Below are positions 46,301 to 52,596 of a stretch of DNA of 53,472 bases, in pieces. Made by a program: the position numbers and the translations under genes. The DNA comes from Verrucomicrobiota bacterium (lineage in GTDB: Bacteria; Verrucomicrobiota; Verrucomicrobiia; Limisphaerales; JAKPVM01). The notes beneath the pieces are model-generated. The model was not told the DNA's origin. It was given only the letters and a program-made list of their open reading frames with translations, and ran no database searches. The stretch covers positions 1-53,472 of the forward strand of contig JAKPVM010000062.1 in assembly GCA_029572555.1 (NCBI GenBank), in the 5' to 3' direction. Within the stretch, counting starts at the first letter, position 1, and the number at the start of each line of letters is the position of its first letter.

Positions 46301-47378
46301 GCGAAACCACTTTTGCGTTAAATTTTAATTCAATCGGATATGTCCCGGGCTTGTTAAAAATCTGCCAGTATCTATTTGATTCATATTTTGTGTTCAGATT
46401 TGTCGGTAAATCAATCAATGCGGCATTGCCGCCTAATATCATAAGACTGCCGCCCTGTGGATGTTTAACAACTACCTCGCCTTTCAAAGTAAATATTGCC
46501 GATTGACTTTTAAGTTCACCGGTAAGGTTAAAGTTTTTGAGTTCAATTTTGCGCGCATCCGGGTCTTTTTCGCGAAGTAGTAATGTCAAACTATAATCCG
46601 AACCTGAAAATCTAAATTTAATCGGCTGTTGAGTTGCGGAGGAATCAGCGGATGGTTGCTGAACAAGAGATAGCCCTTGCAAATTGGTAAATGTCAACTC
46701 AAGGCTGTTATCATAAGTCAACTCCAGTTCGCCTTCAAACAGCGCTGAATTTGTCGGCGAAAATGTCAACGGTATAAATGAATTAGGCAATGTTTCATAT
46801 CTATTTGATGTTGTGATTGTAAAAGTCAGGTTTGTTGGTGCAGTTTTTTTAGGTTCTTCGTAAGTTTTTACCACAAGAAAGCGAGAGCCTTTTGAGTCCT
46901 GCCTTATACTCCAATGCTCAATCCAATCGCCTTGCACCTTCACTATTTCGCCATCTCCGCGCATCTCAAACACAAGTTCTTTTAGGTTGCCCTGTAAAAG
47001 CCGAACATCGCACGAAATATTCTGGACGGTGTTTGTTGGCATTGACTCTATACGAACAACATCGTGAACAGAGAAAATTAATGGTGGCTCTTTTTCTGAT
47101 GGCAACAAACCTTTTATTATCCCTTGAATAATGAAGTTCGCCTGCGTGTTAGATAAATGCCCGCCGAACGAAATATCATCAAGAACTGCCACCGCTGGCT
47201 TTTCCGCAGCGAGTAAATTAGCGCGTAGGAAGCAAGACAATACCAGAAACGCCACCACTAAAAAAACAATAATCCAGCTAACCGAGCGGTTTGAGCCGTT
47301 AATTGTTTTCAGGGAATTATCCCAATCGGCTATTCCTAACCGACCGTTGTTATTTGCGCAGAATATCTTTTTTTTCAT
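40308..47378 (-). CDS. Giant membrane protein of the sigma-VWA operon (2356 residues)
   Basis: No known family is recognised. An N-terminal membrane helix (IIVFLVVAFLVLSCFLRA) precedes a first, exported half of about 1030 residues, then a central cluster of five or six membrane helices (residues about 1090-1300, for example VVTLFLIALTSILYFVAAC), a second exported half starting after a signal-like stretch ending SYCAEPKKP, a helical Gln-rich region (ARRAFQAAQNIAQQDAAL, about 2160-2230) and a final membrane helix (LAAIFCFITLILILV). Each half contains diverged copies of one beta module with a D/G-x-I-x-x-W core (see findings). Its start lies 30 bases after the VWA gene, so it is the third gene of that operon. 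It might form an envelope scaffold. Confidence 0.8.
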   Translation of the reverse strand: MKKKIFCANNNGRLGIADWDNSLKTINGSNRSVSWIIVFLVVAFLVLSCFLRANLLAAEKPAVAVLDDISFGGHLSNTQANFIIQGIIKGLLPSEKEPPLIFSVHDVVRIESMPTNTVQNISCDVRLLQGNLKELVFEMRGDGEIVKVQGDWIEHWSIRQDSKGSRFLVVKTYEEPKKTAPTNLTFTITTSNRYETLPNSFIPLTFSPTNSALFEGELELTYDNSLELTFTNLQGLSLVQQPSADSSATQQPIKFRFSGSDYSLTLLLREKDPDARKIELKNFNLTGELKSQSAIFTLKGEVVVKHPQGGSLMILGGNAALIDLPTNLNTKYESNRYWQIFNKPGTYPIELKFNAKVVSQEGWNSINFEVMPSVLRPIILKGLTPDSQIQIVGAKPQRQGEDYISYAPSDGAIQMKWKEKPAEEVGKLFFSIDGAEQIAVGAGLMRQLYVLEYKILQGELTRLEFEMEGEGEITRIRGDDILAWKTETSNQTKRVIVQLNQPKKDKYTIAIQTQTPLGVFPITVKPMRLMPLNAVRCGGSLQVVNDGAVKLEVTETLGLSQISPELFPVVKEVSELGVQQFTQVFAYRFSGVDYSLTIQADHILPELTVSELLLYLIGETETAIEAELEIDIREAPLREFTLQVPSGYNVSRINMQQLADYFLTPTADNQLAQLRLVFSKPLSGRQIAQLRLEKNQPATVGVYSLPKIQPLGAKTIRGNVGVAAETGFRLTSSRISGLTEIAPAYFPKKVPGLQLAWRLREEQWESAINIERLSLTLVADVVHIFTATEGIIYGSSVINFFVSGTPVSSFKLNVPPEYSNIEFTGRDVRNWKKNGNEYEVFLHSPVFGAYTLLATFDRQFDAKSNLISCVGVSPVDCQSERGSVIVVSEYQFEVSAEKISPGVIHLDPVEVPPDQRLLFTAPILEAYQYSSRPFDLALRFKSFALGQTVRQVIDRAELKTRISAEGELVTEGRYFVKTHGHTHLSFESAPDIQLWETYVNDQKVIPVSNARQILVPLPTKGGPLMVVDLKWASKSKDKSKISLTTPALDVPILLTEWNISPDKNYRLKYSGGTIKPVSESSFSGFAGLAKMMRTSQGTFLVVTLFLIALTSILYFVAACKLAGLQWIRRVCLVGGIIFSVISILCLLILIFLPVSSASDFERALSFLAPIQDAGKAISLQIENIHLEKEGLSFSALLLGLLGVGLWVVSKIYNLEGFLKKVCIIGGWFMLFWGAMVFTNGIRIAIGLMMAFVLIHIVIPLVKMQMQISNTKSSQPQQPTPGGLVALFMASLLSAFSITDSYCAEPKKPLNIVLNLNQQGRVQDNYVTIQAQMKWKAEAGARLDFLSYPAVLMSIEYQQQEIDHSAVTVDGKTFNRLIARQNGEFDIKFTYQIAYKKDGSVNTFVLPTPASLVDKFELELERLDQEVFSPDAVSIENGKVKRGEIEVTRALVIFEPRSGLTIGWRPRQRDVKSEKPLFYAELYHLFIPMPGVLEVVSETDIRPAQGELEEITFTVPQPITITDVQADFVSSWKFDPDKRILRVQFRSPQSKPFNFIVRSQIITTSLPYTVTNNFIYVEKSAGQVGMAAVATGNEVQLDKVNDGGLSVINLEDFSSKTVSAMTNQIPGLALRRAFRYSQQDAAIAIAVSAVKPDIRTESQETLSIGEDRILLASQLNFTVARAGIFKLSFVLPRDYEVESISGDVLSHWTEMKSGEDRIITIHLRSKTEGAHTLNITLTGQGIGARKEFEAPRLVLREAEKHTGQLVIVSELGIRLHIKTRDGLTQLDPLKSGIKQKGVQVFRILHPRWQLTADIESVEPLITVNSLLDVTIREGAIMNNVIMDYQIENAGVKTFRIKMPAAAENARFEGELISDFVKNQTQGQWADWEVKLQRRVIGSYSLNIFYQIPLTNQQTVKILGVKALNANLQRGNLALRAGGRIELKVPSLPPGLQPAEWENIPQSLRKRESSETKDTFSALENEFELPITISRHEIAKVIPARIESLELLSVIASSGEMLTEGKLSIFPGDKRLLRIKLPESSRFWYAFVNGESAWPWLEKNEILIMLEKNSDPQKPSLVEFFYSLPKVSDKPDSVMKNLRGPSFDLPLQNVTWNINFPDEWKIKNWESSLQLSVPPYSSTARRIAASDYLKNEIERMRQQSKEAENLIFKGNALIQKGAPQQARRAFQAAQNIAQQDAALNEDARVQLHNLKMQQALIGLNQRQQAVVETPDKKKPTSQLFSQWTQGKEADYTQQQAKQVLEQSPAEENVALAKLAERLIRQQEAAVGKPAAIRPTLPELGARVTFSVPLKVEPWSDLSIKLKTAKQIATPSVIRNITTLAAIFCFITLILILVRKPQK

Positions 47379-47408
47379 ATAAATGATTACTGTTAACTGA
47401 TTTTATCC

Positions 47409-50400
47409 TTACTTTTTTATGATTGCCCTTGCCTGTCGTATCATTGAAAGCAACTGTTTAGGTCTTTCGTCAGGCGCATAAAACTGTGGTATGCCGACCA
47501 TAATCCGCTCCAGAGCGGATAGCTCAATTTGCCCTGAGTATGGATTTCTTGAAAGCCATTCTCCAAATGTCGCAGCCGTTGCCGCAAGCCGCATAGATGG
47601 ACTTGCCTCATAAAGCGATGGCGCTTGACCCGTATATGGCAATGTCCATTCTTGTTCCACATATTCGCCTGTCTCAGGGACTTTATACCGAACGCGGAAG
47701 ACGCCTATATTGCCCGAACCTTGTTGATTTACTTCAACCAAATAAAGGGCATTACCTGATTCTTCGGCGGCAATTTCAGCAGCGTCAACCATATTATTGC
47801 GAAACTGTTCCTTTGTGAGTTGATGTTTGGCATAACCGACTTGTCGGTAACTTATTACTCGGGCAGGATTAAATTCAACCTGAACCTTTACATCCGACGC
47901 TGCAACCGTTAAAGCGCCTGCCAGCTGTTGCGCAAACTCAACTGGCGCTTGCTCGGGTTCATTCATAAATCCGTATCTGCCATCGCCATTTCTTGAAAGT
48001 GTTTCTAACAGCTCATCGTTATATCCCTCCCAGCCAACACCAAAACAATCCAACGCAATCCCTTTATGCCGATTACTTGTTACCCTCGTCTTGAGCGATT
48101 CGGGGTTAACATCGCCTAAATTTGCGGCGCCATCGGTTAAGAGAATGACCCTGTTAATGCCACCGGGTATAAAATGTCTCAACGCAGTTTCATAACCAAG
48201 CCGCATCGCCTCTTCAAGGTTAGTTCCACCACCCGGATTTAATCCGAGAACACGCGCAAGAAACTCATTCGTCTTTGCGCCACTCATTCCATCAACTACC
48301 AACCGCGCGCTTCTTGAAAACGCTACAACACTCACCTTGTCCTGTGGACGTAATTTCTCCGCAAGGACACTCATTGCCTCACGAATAATCATTACACGAT
48401 CGGGACGTTCCATAGAACCGCTATTATCAAGTAAGATTACAATATTCATCGGTTTATTTGCATCGCGACCTCGCGCCGCTGTTTTGACTGAAAAGCGAAC
48501 AATATCACGATTGTGCGCAAACGGATATTGCGCCCGTTCCCAGAAAAAGCCTATTCTTGCGCCCGGCGCTGGCGCAGGGTCGTTGTAATTAAACGCATTA
48601 ACGAACTCCTCCACGCGAATCGAATTCGGGTTCGGCAACTGATTACGTTCAAGACTTGCAGCGGCAAGTTTGAACGAGACATCGCTTACATTTAACGAGA
48701 ATGTAGAAAATCGGTTTTCTGTTGTGCTTATTTCAGGCTGATGAATCAATGGCTGCACAGGTGTTGGTGTTGCCGCTGGTTCGATTTTATCAGCGACTTC
48801 TTCCGTTTTCTGCTGTATTGGCTGTTCAGCCAATCTTTTCCGCGCAAGAGTTTCGGATGTCGTAGATGACGGTGTTTTCTTTTCGTCTCTTTTCTCCAAC
48901 GCATCTTTTGAATATCGCTGCGGCATTGCTTTGGATTCATCTAATACGGTTCCGCCCATTGGTTTTGTTTGTTCAGCAATCTCCATTTCAACGGCTGTTT
49001 TACCCGCAGTAGTTCCAAGTTGTCGTTCCACTGAGATTCCGCTGATTGATGAAACCTTTGACTTGCTAAATTCTTCAACTTTTTGTGGTGGTGTTAATTG
49101 CGCTGGCGGCGGGGTTGCAAGAACAGTGGCAGTAGCAACCGGCGCTTTTGGTTGTTCAATTGAACTTACAGGATAACCCCTCATTTGTGGCATTAATGCC
49201 GGGACTTGCTCGGTTTGTAAATTAGCGCGAATTGTTTGCCTTGTTTCTCGATTATCAGCCATTTCTTTTCCACCAGCTCGCTGTCCTGAGTCCTTCTCAG
49301 AATCAGCGAACATTGTAATTCTATCGGCTTGAAGTTGATTAGCGTTAGCGCCATAAAAATCATCTATCCCCGCGTTATCGTTAAAATTTTCAAAAACACC
49401 GAGTTGTTGAGCATTGCCGTGCTTGTATGACCGAACCTGATTAGCGCCAAAACCGTCAAGATTATTTACCGCCACTTTATCAGAATCATAATCGCCTAAT
49501 TGTTGTACGCCACGTTGGAAACTACTTTTATCTTCAGTCCGATTAAAACCATATCCGCCGCCTACACCACCGCCGTATCCGCCACCTCCGCCGCCAATCC
49601 CTCCAGATTGTCTGCCTGAACTTTCTACATTTCCACTGACACCTACACCGGCAAATCTTGTTGTTGTCTGACCCTGTGGACCTTTTGGAACACCTGCGTC
49701 CGCTCTTCCGCCAAAGGCTTGTTCTCCACCAACGGATTGCTCACCCCTGCCGAAAGTTTGTAATCCGTTAATCGATTGTCCCGCAACAACCGATTGTCTT
49801 TCACCAGCAACTTGTCCCTGATTATAATAATACCAATTTTTTCCAGCATTATCCTGTCGGTCTGATTGTGCATACTTTACGTCTGACTGCGCAATTTGTG
49901 TGTTAGGCAAATAAATTCTGCCTACATTGATTTCGGGCTGTGATTGAGCGCCGTCTTGCTGTGGGGCATTAAAGGATAGCGATTGACCCGCTGCTACTTC
50001 GCCAGCCATTTGCGCCTGCTGATTTTGTTTCGTTTCTTCCTGGAGTAATTTTAATTCCAGTTCCATCTGTTTCATTCTGCTTATATCTGAAACTCTTCGC
50101 GCTCTTGCTTTGGCTTTTGATAAGCTTGGTAAAAGCAAAGCGGCTAATATAGATAGAATGACAAACACCGCCGCCAATCCAATCACAACGTTTAATGCCG
50201 AAACCTTTTTCCGTTCATCCTTTTTCTTTAATTTTTTTCTCGGTTTATTGAAGAATTTAAGGAGCACCTCGCGTCTTTTCGGAGAAAGAGTTTGCGGTTT
50301 GCCATTGTCATCTTGATTTTCATTTAAGCCGGCATTATCACCCACCTCTGATGTCTGATTTTGCGCGCTGAGAGATTCTTTAATCAAATGGATAGTTTGC

Positions 50401-50552
50401 TCCATCTGTTTATAATAATCAGCCAGTTCCGTATTTTTTTGAATTTCCGCTTCAAGCTCGGCTTTTTCAGATTCATTTGCCTCCCCCAACAGCATTGCTA
50501 CTATGCGCGCCTCCAATTCTTCGCGTCTATTGTTGTTTGAGTTTGTATTCAT
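47409..50552 (-). CDS. VWA-domain protein with anti-sigma-like head and pseudopilin-like helix
   Basis: The 1047-residue protein has four parts. Residues 1-65 resemble the start of anti-sigma factors (ARIVAMLLGEANESEKAELE). Residues 119-160 are a membrane helix and tail (VILSILAALLLPSLSKAKAR) very like verrucomicrobial pseudopilins. A Gln/Gly-rich low-complexity spacer follows. The last 400 residues are a YfbK-like module: TFSLNVSDVSFKLAAASLER, the MIDAS metal site LDNSGSMERPD, TNLEEAMRLG, LLTDGAANLGD, and a C-terminal domain. Its ATG overlaps the sigma gene stop by four bases (ATGA), and its AGGAG ribosome site lies in an inverted repeat. It probably binds and holds the sigma factor at the membrane. 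Family role in this lineage is unproven. Confidence 0.88.
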   Translation of the reverse strand: MNTNSNNNRREELEARIVAMLLGEANESEKAELEAEIQKNTELADYYKQMEQTIHLIKESLSAQNQTSEVGDNAGLNENQDDNGKPQTLSPKRREVLLKFFNKPRKKLKKKDERKKVSALNVVIGLAAVFVILSILAALLLPSLSKAKARARRVSDISRMKQMELELKLLQEETKQNQQAQMAGEVAAGQSLSFNAPQQDGAQSQPEINVGRIYLPNTQIAQSDVKYAQSDRQDNAGKNWYYYNQGQVAGERQSVVAGQSINGLQTFGRGEQSVGGEQAFGGRADAGVPKGPQGQTTTRFAGVGVSGNVESSGRQSGGIGGGGGGYGGGVGGGYGFNRTEDKSSFQRGVQQLGDYDSDKVAVNNLDGFGANQVRSYKHGNAQQLGVFENFNDNAGIDDFYGANANQLQADRITMFADSEKDSGQRAGGKEMADNRETRQTIRANLQTEQVPALMPQMRGYPVSSIEQPKAPVATATVLATPPPAQLTPPQKVEEFSKSKVSSISGISVERQLGTTAGKTAVEMEIAEQTKPMGGTVLDESKAMPQRYSKDALEKRDEKKTPSSTTSETLARKRLAEQPIQQKTEEVADKIEPAATPTPVQPLIHQPEISTTENRFSTFSLNVSDVSFKLAAASLERNQLPNPNSIRVEEFVNAFNYNDPAPAPGARIGFFWERAQYPFAHNRDIVRFSVKTAARGRDANKPMNIVILLDNSGSMERPDRVMIIREAMSVLAEKLRPQDKVSVVAFSRSARLVVDGMSGAKTNEFLARVLGLNPGGGTNLEEAMRLGYETALRHFIPGGINRVILLTDGAANLGDVNPESLKTRVTSNRHKGIALDCFGVGWEGYNDELLETLSRNGDGRYGFMNEPEQAPVEFAQQLAGALTVAASDVKVQVEFNPARVISYRQVGYAKHQLTKEQFRNNMVDAAEIAAEESGNALYLVEVNQQGSGNIGVFRVRYKVPETGEYVEQEWTLPYTGQAPSLYEASPSMRLAATAATFGEWLSRNPYSGQIELSALERIMVGIPQFYAPDERPKQLLSMIRQARAIIKK

Positions 50553-51112
50553 AGGAGGACTCCTGCTTTTTTAAGTTCAGCGGCAACATCCTTCAACGCA
50601 TTATGAAGGATATAGCCGACATTGCTGACGCTCAATCCGGTGCGTTCGCTTATATCCTTATAAGACAATCCCTCCTCAAATTTAAGCCGCACCAATTGTT
50701 GGCTTCGTTCATCTAATTTTTTCAAACATAAACGGGTTAAATGGATTGCTTCCATTTTAGAAATCTGTTCGTCAGGTAACGGTTGAATATCAACGGCATT
50801 TTCTACGCCGCTTGATGAATTTTCATCTTCTGACTGCGCTGGAAACGGCACAACCTTGCCATCATTGCGAAGTTGATTCATTGAAATATTATGAACCGTT
50901 CGGTATAGATATGGCTTTGGCTGTTTTACCGAATTTATGTTCACGTGCAACCGCATAAACGCTTCCTGAACAATATCTTGCGCCTTTTCATCGTCTTTAA
51001 CCAACTGTTTAGCATACCTCAAAAGCGCCGGTTCATACGCCAGATACATTGCCTCAATTGAATTAAATGAGTGCCTTTCGTTGTCTGCCTTATTTGACCC
51101 GGCGCCAATCAT
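50549..51112 (-). CDS. ECF-type RNA polymerase sigma factor
   Basis: The 187-residue protein has sigma-70 region 2 (AYEPALLRYAKQLVKDDEKA, DIVQEAFMRLH, YLYRTVHNISMNQLRN) and region 4 (LCLKKLDERSQQLVRLKFEE, LSYKDISERTGLSVSNVGYI), with the helix-turn-helix that reads the -35 element. Between them is an acidic linker (QSEDENSSSGVENAVDIQP). It directs RNA polymerase to a dedicated promoter set. The next gene starts inside its stop (four-base overlap) and carries an anti-sigma-like head, so the pair is likely a sigma/anti-sigma module. No ECF-type autoregulatory promoter is obvious upstream, though the repeat region begins there. Confidence 0.93.
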   Translation of the reverse strand: MIGAGSNKADNERHSFNSIEAMYLAYEPALLRYAKQLVKDDEKAQDIVQEAFMRLHVNINSVKQPKPYLYRTVHNISMNQLRNDGKVVPFPAQSEDENSSSGVENAVDIQPLPDEQISKMEAIHLTRLCLKKLDERSQQLVRLKFEEGLSYKDISERTGLSVSNVGYILHNALKDVAAELKKAGVLL

Positions 51113-51214
51113 AATTAAATGCGCATTTATTCCTACTTACATAGACACGTGAACTGTTATTTTATTAGCATAAATAATTTTAAAACAACAGAACAATCTG
51201 AAACCCGAATCATT

Positions 51215-51440
51215 GGGAGCAAGGATGCTCCCGCCACATTATAGTAGCACAAGCATTCTTGCCTGTGGCGACAAAATGGAGACATAAGATTGACAGAAGG
51301 TTTTTATTTTTAACAGGGATGGACAGGATATTTTACAAAATAAACAAGATACAAAAGATGAACAAGATACAATTTTTATCCTGTATATCCAATCTCTTCG
51401 TTTTTTTCTTATCCTGTCTATCTTCGTAAATTTTTAATTT
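51215..51440. repeat. Repeat-rich gap with palindromes H1 and H2
   Basis: The 51113-51464 gap contains no gene. H1 (GGGAGCAAGGATGCTCCC, 51215-51232) is a perfect hairpin, and H2 (51247-51268) follows 14 bases later. Downstream are degenerate repeats: GGACAGGATATTTTAC near 51325, AAACAAGATACAAAAGATGA at about 51341, and TATCCTGTATATCC near 51378 plus TATCCTGTCTATC near 51411. These match the region at 39914-40252. Confidence 0.72.
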
Positions 51441-51464
51441 TTGTTCAACAGGTTCACTAATTCT

Positions 51465-52451
51465 CTAAAAATTCTCCACTATCGGGTTTGAGAGAATTGC
51501 GGGGGTTTTTGAAAAAAAATCGTCGGCAATTGTCTGTATCTCGTTCAAATCTTCTACGTTTGAGATTTTGTTCCTGAACACATTGCCGAATAAAAAATTT
51601 GAGGAATAATACTTTGTGAACATTTTAATCCTGCTCAAGGCAATCAATGGTTCAAAGTCTTCTTTAATATAATCAAACATCTTTTTCCATACTGCGGCAT
51701 AATCTACCTTTGTCGGATTATCCCAATCTACAAACACCCACGGTTTTATAAGCGCAATTCTGCCCAACATTATCGCGTGAGCAGGTCTTAATTTATCAAA
51801 AATCTTTTGGTCTTTGTCCACAATATCACCGCTGGCTATCAAAGGAAGTGTTGTGATTGATGAAATAAAATTCAACGTCTCATACCGCGCTGTTCTCTTA
51901 AATTTATCCTCAAAAAATCGGGGGTGAACAACAATAGCGTCAACGCCGCATTCTTCAATCATTTTAACCCTCTCAGCCAGCCGTGGTTGCCAATCCGGAC
52001 GTCTGTCGCCAAGGCGAATTTTTACGGTCAATAATCCAGACCAATATTTTCGCGTCTCTGAAATTATTTTTCGCATCGCTTCTATGTTCGAAAAAAGAGC
52101 ACTCCCCGCTTTAAGGTTGCGAATATGAGAGGCATCGCAGGCGAGGTTCAAATCTACTGCGTCGGCGCCATTTTCCAAAAGCCGATTAACCACCTTTTCT
52201 ATCGGGTCGCCTTGCCGAACCATCAACTGATAAAAAACAAATCGCTCTATCGGTCTTCGCTTTACCCAGGGCGACTTTGCAAAATCCTCATTAAGGATTT
52301 GGCGAGCCGAAAGCATTTCAGTCCATAGAGCGCCGCAACCGCCAAATTCCGCTATTAGCCGCCTGAATGCAGAATGGGTATAACCTGCCATCGGGGCAAG
52401 AAACCTTGCAGGAACAAACCGTCTACCTGCGATTTCACAACTATCAAACAT
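51465..52451 (-). CDS. tRNA-dihydrouridine synthase family protein, divergent
   Basis: The 328-residue protein has the Dus TIM-barrel pattern: RFLAPMAGYTHSAFRRLI with FMN contacts, YQLMVRQGDPIEKV, DAVDLNLACDASHIRN, LTVKIRLGDRR, and IASGDIVDKDQKIF. Dus enzymes reduce specific uridines of tRNA to dihydrouridine with FMN. The usual catalytic block N-x-G-C-P is here N-L-A-C-D, keeping the cysteine but changing both neighbours, and the following V is I. Family membership is fairly sure, subtype (A, B or C) is not. It is alone on the minus strand between repeat gaps. Confidence 0.85.
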   Translation of the reverse strand: MFDSCEIAGRRFVPARFLAPMAGYTHSAFRRLIAEFGGCGALWTEMLSARQILNEDFAKSPWVKRRPIERFVFYQLMVRQGDPIEKVVNRLLENGADAVDLNLACDASHIRNLKAGSALFSNIEAMRKIISETRKYWSGLLTVKIRLGDRRPDWQPRLAERVKMIEECGVDAIVVHPRFFEDKFKRTARYETLNFISSITTLPLIASGDIVDKDQKIFDKLRPAHAIMLGRIALIKPWVFVDWDNPTKVDYAAVWKKMFDYIKEDFEPLIALSRIKMFTKYYSSNFLFGNVFRNKISNVEDLNEIQTIADDFFSKTPAILSNPIVENF

Positions 52452-52571
52452 TGTTAAATATCTGATTTAAAATAACACCAATGCCATTATTTTGCGCATT
52501 ATGTGGAGTTATTATCCCTGCTGACAATCTTAAATGTGACGTCGGCATCCCTGCTGATAATATCAATACTC

Positions 52572-52589
52572 GGGAGCAAGGATGCTCCC
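52572..52589. repeat. Dispersed palindrome H1, copy by the end of the beta-helix gene
   Basis: GGGAGCAAGGATGCTCCC is identical to the hairpin at 51215-51232. It lies 7 bases past the stop of the surface-protein gene (52597) on its 3' side, where it could help end transcription, though the T run is poor. Confidence 0.75.
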
Positions 52590-52596
52590 ACCATAC

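Noticed and set aside
40308-47378. Several plus-strand open frames of 60-140 codons inside the giant gene
   Set aside because: They lie opposite a single uninterrupted 2356-codon gene and have no recognised motifs; they are reading-frame shadows.
52500-52560. Short CATCCCTGCTGATAATA-like direct repeats near 52510-52560
   Set aside because: Two imperfect copies only, not tied to the H1/H2 families or a gene.
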